Shown here: positions 57,334-64,000 of the stretch, piece by piece | Layout: every line of letters begins with the position of its first letter | Position numbering within the stretch: the stretch's first letter is position 1 | Assembly: GCF_001429505.1 (NCBI RefSeq) | Contig: NZ_LMJW01000022.1 | Coordinates: 1,095,497-1,159,496, forward strand | DNA length: 64,000 nt | Reading direction: 5' to 3' | From: Allobosea sp. Root483D1 | GTDB taxonomy: Bacteria > Pseudomonadota > Alphaproteobacteria > Rhizobiales > Beijerinckiaceae | Program-made: the position numbers and the translations under genes | Notes under the pieces: model-generated | Told to the model about the DNA's origin: nothing | Database searches by the model: none | The model's input: the letters and a program-made list of their open reading frames with translations, nothing else

Positions 57334-57966
57334 ATGTTCGCCGAATATCTCTCCTCCGCCCTCGTCACCCTGCTGGTGACGCTCGATCCGCCGGGCCTGG
57401 CGCCGATCTTCCTGTCGCTGACGCGCGGCATGTCGCCGAGCGAGCGCCGGCAGGTCGCGGTGCGCGCCTGCATCATCGCCTTCTGCATCATGGCCTTCTT
57501 CGGCCTCGCCGGCGACGTCGTCTTGAAGGCGCTCGGCGTCTCGCTGCCGGCCTTCCGCATCGCCGGCGGCCTTTTGCTGTTCTGGATCTCGTTCGAGATG
57601 GTGTTCGAGCGCCGCAACGAGCGCAAGCAGCAGACGGCCGACACCGCCATCACCCAGGACCATATCCGCAACGTCGCCGCCTTCCCGCTGGCGATCCCGC
57701 TGATGGCCGGTCCGGGCGCGCTGACCGCGATGATGCTGCTCGCCGGCCGCGCCAATGGCGACATCGCGATGCTGTCCTCGCTCGCGGTGATTTGCGGGCT
57801 GGTGATCCTCTCCTGCCTCGCTGTCTTCCTCCTGGCGGTGCCGATCGCGCGCCTGCTCGGCGTCACCGGCAATGTCGTGCTGACCCGCCTGCTCGGCGTG
57901 ATCCTCGCCGCGCTCGCAGTCCAGTTCGTCATCGACGGCATACGCGCCGTGATCCGGAGCGGCTGA
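57334..57966 (+). CDS. MarC family integral membrane protein
   Basis: The 210-residue protein has six predicted membrane helices, the opening VTLLVTLDPPGLAPIFLSLT and the internal AFPLAIPLMAGPGALTAMML repeat typical of MarC (UPF0056). The family was named after the E. coli multiple-antibiotic-resistance locus, but its function is unknown and a small-molecule transport role is guessed. ATG 57334 is preferred because GAGGAAGAGAC stands before it and the hydrophobic part starts at once. It is convergent with the PepSY gene, 19 bp away. Confidence 0.88.
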   Translation: MFAEYLSSALVTLLVTLDPPGLAPIFLSLTRGMSPSERRQVAVRACIIAFCIMAFFGLAGDVVLKALGVSLPAFRIAGGLLLFWISFEMVFERRNERKQQTADTAITQDHIRNVAAFPLAIPLMAGPGALTAMMLLAGRANGDIAMLSSLAVICGLVILSCLAVFLLAVPIARLLGVTGNVVLTRLLGVILAALAVQFVIDGIRAVIRSG

Positions 57967-57985
57967 GCCCCGGATCGCGTATCGC

Positions 57986-59368
57986 TCAGGCGGTTCGCGC
58001 AATCCGCCAGCGGGTGATGTCGACCAGCACGAAGAGCGCGAGGCTGACGCCGGCCAGCGGCAGCGCCCAGCCTAGTCCCGCGGCGACGAGGACCGCTATC
58101 GCCCTGCCCGTCCAGCCAAGCCGCAGCCAGGCCTGGACCAGCGTCCGCGGCAACGAGCCCGGCGCCGGCCGCTGGCGCCACCAGATCCGGTAGCCGAGTA
58201 CGGTCGTCACCATCAGGGCGATGCCGAGCCCGGCCATCAGGAGCTGGTTCGGCCAGCCGAACAGGATGCCCATATGGGTGTCGATACCCCAGCGGATCAG
58301 CTTGGCTATCAGCGGGAAGGTCTCGAAATCGGCCCGGCTGACCACCGACAGATCGCGCGGATCGAGGGCAACCGTGTCGACCTGCGTCGGCCAGCTCCGG
58401 TCGTATTCGCGGACCAGCCAGGCCTGGCCCTCAGCCCGAGGCGGCCGCATCTCGACATGCGGGGACTCGATCCCCGCCGCCTTCGCCGCGGCGAGCGCAG
58501 CATCGAGCTGCCCGACACTGCCGGGCGCCGCTCCCACAGCCGGACCGTGATCGCCATGATGAGCATGCTCGTCAGCTGCGGGCGCAGCGCCGAGCTTCAG
58601 CGAGACGGAGGGCGTGACCCAGCCGAGCTTCGCCCGAAGCGCGTCGATCCGGTCGCCGGCATAGTTCGACCAGGTCAGCCCGGTGATCGACAGGAAGACC
58701 AGGCCGAGCGAGAGCGTCAGCCCGATCAGGCCGTGCCAGCGCCGGTCGCGCAGCGCCGGATTGGCTCGCGCCCGCTCGGCAGCCTTCGGATGACGCCGCC
58801 AGAACCACATCGCGACACCGCCGAGCACCACCGCCCAGAGCCAGGACGCCGCCAGCTCGCTGTAATGGCGCCCGAACTCGCCGAGCAGCAGGTTGCGATG
58901 CAGATAGTCGAGCGTCGTCCGGAACGGCAGGATGCCGCTGGTGCCGTAGATGATCAGATCGCCCTTGATCGCCAGCGAGACCGGATCGACGAAGATCGCC
59001 CGGCTCTCGGAATCGCCAAGGCCGGGCTGCGCGAACATCACGCGCGTGGTCTCGCCCGCTCTCGGAGCGGGACGGATGGCAAAGAAGCGCGGTCCCGCGC
59101 CGATATGCTTGCGTGCGGCCTCGGTCTGCGCCGCGAGCGAAGCGGGTTCGCCCGCCGTGGTCGCGCTCAGCTGCTCGCGATAGATCAGGTTCTCGATCTG
59201 CGGCGTCAGCACATAGAGCGTGCCGGTCAGCGCCGCGACCAGGATGAACGGGCCGACGAACAGCCCGGCATAGAAGTGCAGCCTTCCGATGAAGACCTTG
59301 AATTCTGACGATAATGCGAAGGCGCGGCCGGCATCGGCGCGCGTCTGGATATCCGCGTGAGCGGTCAT
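57986..59368 (-). CDS. PepSY-associated transmembrane protein
   Basis: The 460-residue inner-membrane protein has four hydrophobic helices and the PepSY_TM signature, with GRLHFYAGLFVGPFILVAALTGTLYV near the N-terminus and LTGLTWSNYAGDRID in the centre. Two PepSY-like regions lie in the periplasm. Homologues lie by siderophore receptors or reductases and are thought to reduce or process ferric-siderophore complexes. Here no TonB-dependent receptor is adjacent. A His-rich EHAHHGDHG segment could bind metal. ATG 59368 has GAGGAACC upstream and gives a usual start. Confidence 0.84.
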   Translation of the reverse strand: MTAHADIQTRADAGRAFALSSEFKVFIGRLHFYAGLFVGPFILVAALTGTLYVLTPQIENLIYREQLSATTAGEPASLAAQTEAARKHIGAGPRFFAIRPAPRAGETTRVMFAQPGLGDSESRAIFVDPVSLAIKGDLIIYGTSGILPFRTTLDYLHRNLLLGEFGRHYSELAASWLWAVVLGGVAMWFWRRHPKAAERARANPALRDRRWHGLIGLTLSLGLVFLSITGLTWSNYAGDRIDALRAKLGWVTPSVSLKLGAAPAADEHAHHGDHGPAVGAAPGSVGQLDAALAAAKAAGIESPHVEMRPPRAEGQAWLVREYDRSWPTQVDTVALDPRDLSVVSRADFETFPLIAKLIRWGIDTHMGILFGWPNQLLMAGLGIALMVTTVLGYRIWWRQRPAPGSLPRTLVQAWLRLGWTGRAIAVLVAAGLGWALPLAGVSLALFVLVDITRWRIARTA

Positions 59369-59469
59369 TGCTGGGTTCCTCGATAGACCTGCCAACACTC
59401 CGCCGGCTTTTCTGGGCCAGGCGGACATTCGGGCGTTGCGACGGGGCGGCCTTCAGGGCCGCTGCGGCG

Positions 59470-59859
59470 TCAGGTCTGGAGGGGAGGTCCTCTGGGACGG
59501 GCAGCCAGTCGCTCCTGTCCCGGCAATGGCAGCGCTGTCAGACCGTCGAAGCGGACCAGCGCGATACGAGGCGCCGGTTCGTCGAAGGAGATTGCCCGGT
59601 CAGGCGGCGCATAGGCAGCGCCGATCCAGGCGCAACCGAGCAGGCAGCAGGCCGGCAGATGCGGCGCAGGCTCTTGCCCCGGTAGCGGCACGCTTTCGGC
59701 ACCGGGCGCGCAGAGTGTCAGATGCGCGGCGCGATCGAGCAGCGCCGGCGCAAGGTTCTGTCCCGACACGACCGCGCCGAACAGCCCCTGCAGCACGAGC
59801 ACATAGGCCGCGACGATCGCGACCCAGGATCTTGCTCTGATGGACTTGGCTGCGCTCAA
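59470..59859 (-). CDS. Small membrane-anchored Cys-rich protein, DUF2946-like
   Basis: The protein has one hydrophobic N-terminal segment (ARSWVAIVAAYVLVLQGLFGAV) and a later HLPACCLLGCAW Cys-rich motif. The size and motif resemble the DUF2946 family, found with copper or TonB-linked uptake genes. The start is uncertain: TTG 59859 has GGGGAG seven bases upstream and gives 129 residues. ATG starts at 59946-59982 would add a tail without clear features. It is likely exported, and its role is unknown. It lies upstream of the PepSY gene on the same strand. Confidence 0.6.
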   Translation of the reverse strand: MSAAKSIRARSWVAIVAAYVLVLQGLFGAVVSGQNLAPALLDRAAHLTLCAPGAESVPLPGQEPAPHLPACCLLGCAWIGAAYAPPDRAISFDEPAPRIALVRFDGLTALPLPGQERLAARPRGPPLQT

Positions 59860-60045
59860 AGGCCGGCTCCCCGGCACTGTCGATAGCGGTGCCCTGGGGA
59901 CCTGTCCATCAGCCGAACCGCCGCAGCCGGGCACGCACCTCGCCATCCTAATCATCGATGAATTCGCTCGCTCGACTTGCACGCCGCAAGCGGACCGATT
60001 GCTTACACGTCGCCGCTATGCAGCTTCCAAGCAGAGAGGAGCATC

Positions 60046-60471
60046 ATGCAGCGCATCACCAGCCTGGCCGCCATCGCCTTCGCAACCAGCATCGCACAAG
60101 CCTCGGCCGCCGGGCTCGACGGCTCGCTCTGGAACCATAACGGCTCGACCGTCCTCGTCGACGAGACTCGTGGCCGGATCGTCTATGACGAGCCCAGGGC
60201 CGCGATCGCCGGCACGGTCCGCTCCGGAACCTTGCTGTTCGAGGGACGCTTCAACGGCAAGCGGGTCAGTGGAACCGCCTATGTCTTCAAGAAGGGCTGC
60301 GAGCCGGCCGCCTACCCGGTCTCGGGCATGATGGAGACCAACCCCAACGGCTTCGGCTCGCGGATCGTCCTGACCGGGCCGGCGCCAAAGCGCGACAAGG
60401 CCTCCTGCGCGATCATCGGCAGCACCGGCGCCCATTCGCGGCTGGTCTTCGAAGAGGCGGGCGACATCTGA
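60046..60471 (+). CDS. Hypothetical exported protein
   Basis: I do not recognise this 141-residue protein. A signal peptide ends near residue 21 (SAA before GLD). The mature protein is beta-rich, with LWNHNGSTVLVDE, a repeated RIVYDEPRAAI-type strand and two cysteines (KGC, ASC) that may pair. The layout is like small periplasmic lipocalin- or YARHG-neighbour proteins. ATG 60046 is selected for AGAGAGGAG upstream. It lies two bases before the next gene, so the two are co-transcribed. Confidence 0.7.
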   Translation: MQRITSLAAIAFATSIAQASAAGLDGSLWNHNGSTVLVDETRGRIVYDEPRAAIAGTVRSGTLLFEGRFNGKRVSGTAYVFKKGCEPAAYPVSGMMETNPNGFGSRIVLTGPAPKRDKASCAIIGSTGAHSRLVFEEAGDI

Positions 60472-60473
60472 TC

Positions 60474-61046
60474 ATGACGAGGATCATCGAGAGCTGTACC
60501 CGCCGGCTCCACTGCGGTTACCGGAACGAAGACACGGGCAGCAAGGGCGATGCCGTTTGGGGTCACATCGCACCCGACCGGTCGACGCTGGACGAACAGA
60601 TGGCGGAGCTCGTCGCCGAGCTGACCGAGGGCGGCTGGGAGATCAAGTCCGTGACGCCGCTCACCGCCAGCTATTATTATGCGGCCAGCCAGTACTCGGT
60701 TTCGCTCGATCGCACCAACTGGGGCGGCTATGGCGTCGGCTATGGCGCGCCCTATACGGAGGGGCTCGTGGTGATGGCCCAGCGCTGGGTCGAGATCAGC
60801 GAGGCTCAGCAGGCCGAGCGTGACCGGGAGAAGGCGCAGCGCCAGGCGGCGGAAGCTGCAGCCGCGCTGGAAGCGAAGCGAGAGCAGCGGCAAGGCGAGC
60901 TGGCCAGGCTCACCGCCGAGCCGGTCACCAAAGCCGGGCTGCTGCGCGACAAATGGCGCTTCCGCAGCCAGGACTACCCGACGGAAGCGCTCGCGCAGGG
61001 CGCCAAGGACGCCGCGCTCAAGGCACTGCGGGAGCGCCCGCTCTAA
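60474..61046 (+). CDS. Hypothetical protein with C-terminal coiled coil
   Basis: I do not recognise this 190-residue protein. It has no signal peptide. The N-terminal half includes RLHCGYRNEDTG and a Trp-rich, Tyr/Gly-rich stretch (SYYYAASQY, GGYGVGYGAPY). Residues 108-145 form a highly charged helix (Gln/Glu/Arg/Ala) likely to be a coiled coil. It follows the exported gene after two bases and may act with it. The end overlaps the frame of the convergent frameshifted gene. Confidence 0.65.
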   Translation: MTRIIESCTRRLHCGYRNEDTGSKGDAVWGHIAPDRSTLDEQMAELVAELTEGGWEIKSVTPLTASYYYAASQYSVSLDRTNWGGYGVGYGAPYTEGLVVMAQRWVEISEAQQAERDREKAQRQAAEAAAALEAKREQRQGELARLTAEPVTKAGLLRDKWRFRSQDYPTEALAQGAKDAALKALRERPL

Positions 61047-61070
61047 AACCCGCGGACCAATGCGAGGCGT

Positions 61071-61417
61071 TCACGCCTTGACGTAGACCCACGCCTCCTT
61101 GCCGAAGCCAGCCGGACGCTGATCCGCCTGTAGTCGGCGACCTCGTAGCGATCAGCCGCCGCGAGCTCCTCGGCGCTGATGCTGAAGACTTTGCCGGCAA
61201 CGCTGTCGGCCGGCTCGTCGCTCGGCGCCACCATCGGGTGGAAGCGCTTGCCGCTGGTGCGGATCACCTCGGGATCGGTGATCTCCAGCATGGTCTGGGA
61301 AAAGCCCGGCATGGCGTCGTCATGGCCGTAGAGCAGTCGACCGAACGAGGACAGCTGGACGTTTTCCTGCTGCAGCGTGCCGTAGGAGAACAGAAGGATG
61401 CTGCGCTCGTTGGCCAT
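61071..61417 (-). pseudogene. Gamma-glutamylcyclotransferase-like gene with single-base frameshift
   Basis: The minus-strand frame from ATG 61417 starts like a GGCT/AIG2 protein: LLFSYGTLQQENV with the substrate loop YGTL, then VAGKVFSISAEELAAADRYEVADYRRI including the catalytic glutamate. After ALAS-type VRLAS the frame becomes Arg-rich and non-homologous. If one base is added within 61101-61103, the next codons read G-K-E-A-W-V-Y-V-K-A-stop, the normal family ending, with stop at 61071-61073. This is a true frameshift or a sequencing error. The intact enzyme would convert gamma-glutamyl compounds to 5-oxoproline. Confidence 0.8.
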
Positions 61418-61439
61418 GCTCGCTCCGCTTCAACGGCGG

Positions 61440-62105
61440 CTAGAGCGCCGCCAGCAGCTTTTCGCGCGCCGCACGCGAGCCGGCAAGACGCTGCCGTGCC
61501 GCAGCCAGGATAGGCTCCGGCGCCTCCTGCGGCGTGCCGGCCCGGAAAGGTGGCTCCGGCGCATATTCGAGCGAAAGCTGGATCAGCTGCGCCTCCTCCT
61601 CGCCGAGCAATTCGGCGATCACCGTCAGCCCGAAATCTATGCCGGAGGTGACGCCGCCGGCGGTGATCAGATTGCCGTCGCGCACGACGCGCCCCTGCGT
61701 CGGGATCGCACCGAACCGCGCCAGCAGGTCATGCGCGTTCCAGTGGCTGGTGGCGCGCTTACCCTTCAGCAACCCGGCCATTCCCAGCACCAGCGATCCC
61801 GTGCAGACCGAGGTGAGATAACGCACCTGCCCTGCCCGCTCGCGCAGGAAGGCGAGCACGGTTTCATCCTGGAGCAAGGCATTGACCCCGGCGCCGCCCG
61901 GCACGCAGAGCACGTCGAGCGGCGGGCAGTCGGCGAAGGTCGTGGTCGGCGTCAGCGTAAGCCCGGTCGCGGCCTTGAGCGGCGCAGTATCCTTCCAGAT
62001 CAGGTGCACCTGCGCACCCCGGGCCGAAGCGAAGACCTCATAGGGACCGGTCAGGTCGAGCTGCTGGACCTGCGGGAAGGCGAGGATACCGAAGCTGAGA
62101 GACAT
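61440..62105 (-). CDS. inhA: DJ-1/PfpI family protein, isonitrile hydratase-like
   Basis: The 221-residue protein has the DJ-1/PfpI fold with a nucleophile elbow SVCTGSL (Cys101) and the N-terminal QLDLTGPYEVF with Asp17. Isonitrile hydratase InhA, as I recall, also uses Cys101 and turns isonitriles into N-formamides. Length and motif pattern fit. ATG 62105 is chosen. It is transcribed divergently from a GlxA-type regulator, 83 bp away, which likely controls it. The substrate remains unproven. Confidence 0.78.
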   Translation of the reverse strand: MSLSFGILAFPQVQQLDLTGPYEVFASARGAQVHLIWKDTAPLKAATGLTLTPTTTFADCPPLDVLCVPGGAGVNALLQDETVLAFLRERAGQVRYLTSVCTGSLVLGMAGLLKGKRATSHWNAHDLLARFGAIPTQGRVVRDGNLITAGGVTSGIDFGLTVIAELLGEEEAQLIQLSLEYAPEPPFRAGTPQEAPEPILAAARQRLAGSRAAREKLLAAL

Positions 62106-62188
62106 GGTGCGAACTCCTGATTGACGAGAGCAACCTAGCGCGCAAAGCTCTGGCCGAACTGCCAAGCATCCCTCGCTTCAGGCCAAAC

Positions 62189-63142
62189 ATGCGCCGCATC
62201 GAGATCCTGACCTTCCCCGGCGGGCAATTGCTCGACGTCGCCGGGCCCTTGCAGGTCTTCGCCACCGCCAACGACCTGGCACACCTCGCTGGCCGGCCCC
62301 TGCCGTATGAGACTGCAGTCGTGGCCACGGAGAGCCGTGTCGTCACCAGCTCAAAACTCGAACTCGTCGCTATGCCGCTCCCCGAGCCGACCGCGCCGCT
62401 GCACACTTTGGTCGTCGCCGGCGGCTATGGCGTCAACGCCGCCTGCCACGATGCGGCACTGGTCGCCTGGGTCCGGCGGCGCTCGGCGTCAGCGCAGCGC
62501 GTCGCTTCCGTCTGCAGCGGCGCCTTCATGCTCGCAGTGGCGGGCGTGCTCGACGGCAAGCGCGCCGTGACGCATTGGGGTCGCTGCGCCGAATTCCGGG
62601 CGATGTTCCCTTCCGTACGGCTCGAGCCCGATCCGATCTATATCCGCGACGGCGATGTCTGGACCTCGGCCGGCGTCACCGCCGGGATCGACCTCGCGCT
62701 CGCTCTGGTCGAGGCCGATCTCGGCCGCGAGCCGGCGCTCGCCATCGCCCGCCAGCTCGTCGTCTTCCTGAAGCGCCCCGGCGGCCAGGCCCAGTTCAGC
62801 GCGGCGCTCACCCTGCAGGAGAAGGACGAGCGTTTCGACCGTTTGCATGGCTGGATCGTCGAGAACCTGCGCGGCGATCTCTCGCTGGAGCGGCTGGCCG
62901 GCGAGGCCAGGATGAGCCTGCGCAGCTTCGCCCGGCACTATCGCCAGGCGACCGGCCGCACGCCGGCCCGCGCCGTCGAGGAGATCAGGATCGAGACCGC
63001 GCGCCGCCTGCTCGAACAGGGTCTCTCGGTCGCGCAGGCCGGCCGTCGCTGCGGCTTCGGCTCCGAGGAAACCTTGCGCCGGGCCTTCCTGCGCCGGCTC
63101 GGGGCGAGCCCGCAGGCTTATCGCGAGCGCTTTGCCGGATAG
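62189..63142 (+). CDS. GlxA family transcriptional regulator (DJ-1/PfpI plus AraC HTH)
   Basis: The 317-residue regulator joins an N-terminal DJ-1/PfpI-like sensor domain (LDVAGPLQVFATAND, then SVCSGAF with a Cys at the elbow) to a C-terminal AraC-type double HTH (LSLERLAGEARMSLRSFARHYRQATG and GRRCGFGSEETLRRAFLRRLG). The layout is that of GlxA/FtrA regulators. It is divergent from the isonitrile-hydratase-like gene, whose product has the same fold as its sensor half. It is probably an activator responding to a small molecule. Confidence 0.9.
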   Translation: MRRIEILTFPGGQLLDVAGPLQVFATANDLAHLAGRPLPYETAVVATESRVVTSSKLELVAMPLPEPTAPLHTLVVAGGYGVNAACHDAALVAWVRRRSASAQRVASVCSGAFMLAVAGVLDGKRAVTHWGRCAEFRAMFPSVRLEPDPIYIRDGDVWTSAGVTAGIDLALALVEADLGREPALAIARQLVVFLKRPGGQAQFSAALTLQEKDERFDRLHGWIVENLRGDLSLERLAGEARMSLRSFARHYRQATGRTPARAVEEIRIETARRLLEQGLSVAQAGRRCGFGSEETLRRAFLRRLGASPQAYRERFAG

Positions 63143-63158
63143 GCCGGGATGTGCACTT

Positions 63159-63605
63159 CTAAAGCGCCAGCTCCATCAGCTTTTCGCCATTGGCGCGGGT
63201 CTCGCCCGTATCCAGGAAACCCCGCGCCAGATAGAAGCCATGCGGCCCAGCGCCACCGGGCACATAGCTTAGCCGGGCGAGCTTGTATCCCTGCGGCGGC
63301 AGGCTCTCCAGCCAGAGCGTGATCGCTTCGCGCCCATAGCCTTCGCCCTGATGCCGCCCGTCGATCATGAAGCGCCAGAGAAAGCAGCTCGCGCCGTCAT
63401 CGTCTGGCCGCCACATGATGAAACCGACCGGCATTTCATCGGCATAGATGGCGCGGAACACCGCAGCCGGATTGAAATGGGCCTGCGCGATCGAGACCGC
63501 ATTGGGCGCGACGAAGCCGCTTTGCGCCTGATGCGGCTCGAGCTCGCAGATCGCCCGCACGGTCTCGGCCGTGATCTCGCGCAGCGAGACGACAGGCTTG
63601 GTCAA
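63159..63605 (-). CDS. GNAT family N-acetyltransferase
   Basis: The 148-residue acetyltransferase has the acetyl-CoA motif RHQGEGYGREA near residue 92, with GFIMWRPD and FLWRFMID strands before it. It resembles the diamine N-acetyltransferase (SpeG/PaiA-like) subgroup by size and motif, though the substrate cannot be determined. It lies 10 bp downstream of a partial hydrolase on the same strand, so the two may share an operon. Confidence 0.84.
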   Translation of the reverse strand: MTKPVVSLREITAETVRAICELEPHQAQSGFVAPNAVSIAQAHFNPAAVFRAIYADEMPVGFIMWRPDDDGASCFLWRFMIDGRHQGEGYGREAITLWLESLPPQGYKLARLSYVPGGAGPHGFYLARGFLDTGETRANGEKLMELAL

Positions 63606-63615
63606 GCGCTCAGCC

Positions 63616-64000
63616 TCACTTCTCCAGGAACGCTTTCACCGCCCCTTCGGCCTGCTTCATCGAGATCACGCCGTCGAGATGGCCGCGCGTGCCCTGGATG
63701 GTGACGTGGGTCACATCGCGGCCGGCCTTCTTCGCCTCGGCGACGGTGCGCTGGATCATCTCGTCCGGGAAGACCAGGTCCTTGGGCTGATTGACGATCA
63801 GCAGCGGTGTCTTGATCCGGCTCATCGCATCGGCAAGCGACTTGCCACCGGCGGCGTAGAGCTGGTTGGCCTTGACCAGATAGAGGAAATGGTTGGCGTC
63901 CGAGACCTTGGCACGGGCCTCACCGGCGTTATCCAAAATGCTCTGAACCTGGAACTTGTTGCCGAGCGCCTTGGCGGGGTCCTCGCCTTCCTTGGCCGGG
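63616..64000 (-). CDS. Alpha/beta hydrolase, MetX-like (partial)
   Basis: The C-terminal 128 residues of a larger protein are seen, and the frame is open to the window edge. TPLLIVNQPKDLVFPDEMI fits the acid-loop strand of an alpha/beta hydrolase of the homoserine O-acetyltransferase type, with the catalytic Asp, and GTRGHLDGV holds the catalytic histidine. The start is outside the window, so length and nucleophile cannot be checked. It probably acts on an acyl ester. Confidence 0.72.
   Translation of the reverse strand, partial: PAKEGEDPAKALGNKFQVQSILDNAGEARAKVSDANHFLYLVKANQLYAAGGKSLADAMSRIKTPLLIVNQPKDLVFPDEMIQRTVAEAKKAGRDVTHVTIQGTRGHLDGVISMKQAEGAVKAFLEK

Overview
The window looks like chromosomal DNA of a Rhizobiales (Hyphomicrobiales) alphaproteobacterium, most likely Bosea or a close relative. 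The reasons are high GC, strong GC3 codon bias, an accB-accC-aat block near an NDUFA12-type complex I gene and a DUF2155 gene, BA14K and Atu4866 family proteins, a B12-dependent ribonucleotide reductase, and dispersed hairpin repeats of the rhizobial kind. The genus is inferred. No rRNA, tRNA, CRISPR array, transposase or integrase was recognised.

Region 1 (1 to 22.6 kb) is a large catabolic block for polyols and probably phosphodiesters. It begins with the end of an ABC binding protein, then an FAD oxidoreductase, a D-ribulokinase-like FGGY kinase and an SDR dehydrogenase. A seven-gene operon follows (4741-11675): metallophosphoesterase, UgpC-like ATPase, two permeases, binding protein, GpdQ-like metallophosphoesterase and inositol-monophosphatase-family phosphatase. 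Next come a convergent SorC regulator, a xylitol/sorbitol-type Zn dehydrogenase, xylulokinase, a HAD phosphatase and a second SorC regulator. A UgpB-A-E importer without its own ATPase, a UgpQ-like glycerophosphodiesterase and a mannitol-dehydrogenase-family enzyme complete the block. Together these could import a phosphodiester or polyol, split it, remove phosphate, oxidise the polyol to a ketose and phosphorylate it for the pentose phosphate pathway. Two pairs of matching AT-rich operator-like sites suggest two SorC regulons within the block.

Region 2 (22.9 to 38.5 kb) is mostly core: nrdJ with a long leader, NIPSNAP and NDUFA12 genes, then an inserted-looking group (alpha/beta hydrolase, CGNR regulator, mntH with a palindromic metal-regulator-type site). 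DUF2155, VOC, aat, accC, accB and dsbA follow. aroQ, which often precedes accB in this order, is absent.

Region 3 (38.6 to 48.7 kb) holds a LysR-controlled SDR/CMD/Atu4866 operon, a HerA-like ATPase, a UPF0114 membrane protein, a BA14K protein with tandem repeats, exonuclease III, a monooxygenase-fold protein, a Sel1-repeat protein and ilvD.

Region 4 (48.7 to 64 kb) holds an iron ABC pair (fbpA, fbpB, no fbpC) behind tandem Irr-like boxes, an AsmA protein, gyrA with leucine at the quinolone-critical Ser83 position, marC, a PepSY membrane protein, and small exported proteins. It ends with a frameshifted gamma-glutamylcyclotransferase, a divergent DJ-1 enzyme/GlxA-type regulator pair, a GNAT acetyltransferase and a partial alpha/beta hydrolase.

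Two dispersed repeat families occur between genes: about 107 bp in three copies and 105 bp in two copies. Both show compensatory changes in their hairpin stems, and both copies of the second supply the TAG stop codon of the preceding gene.
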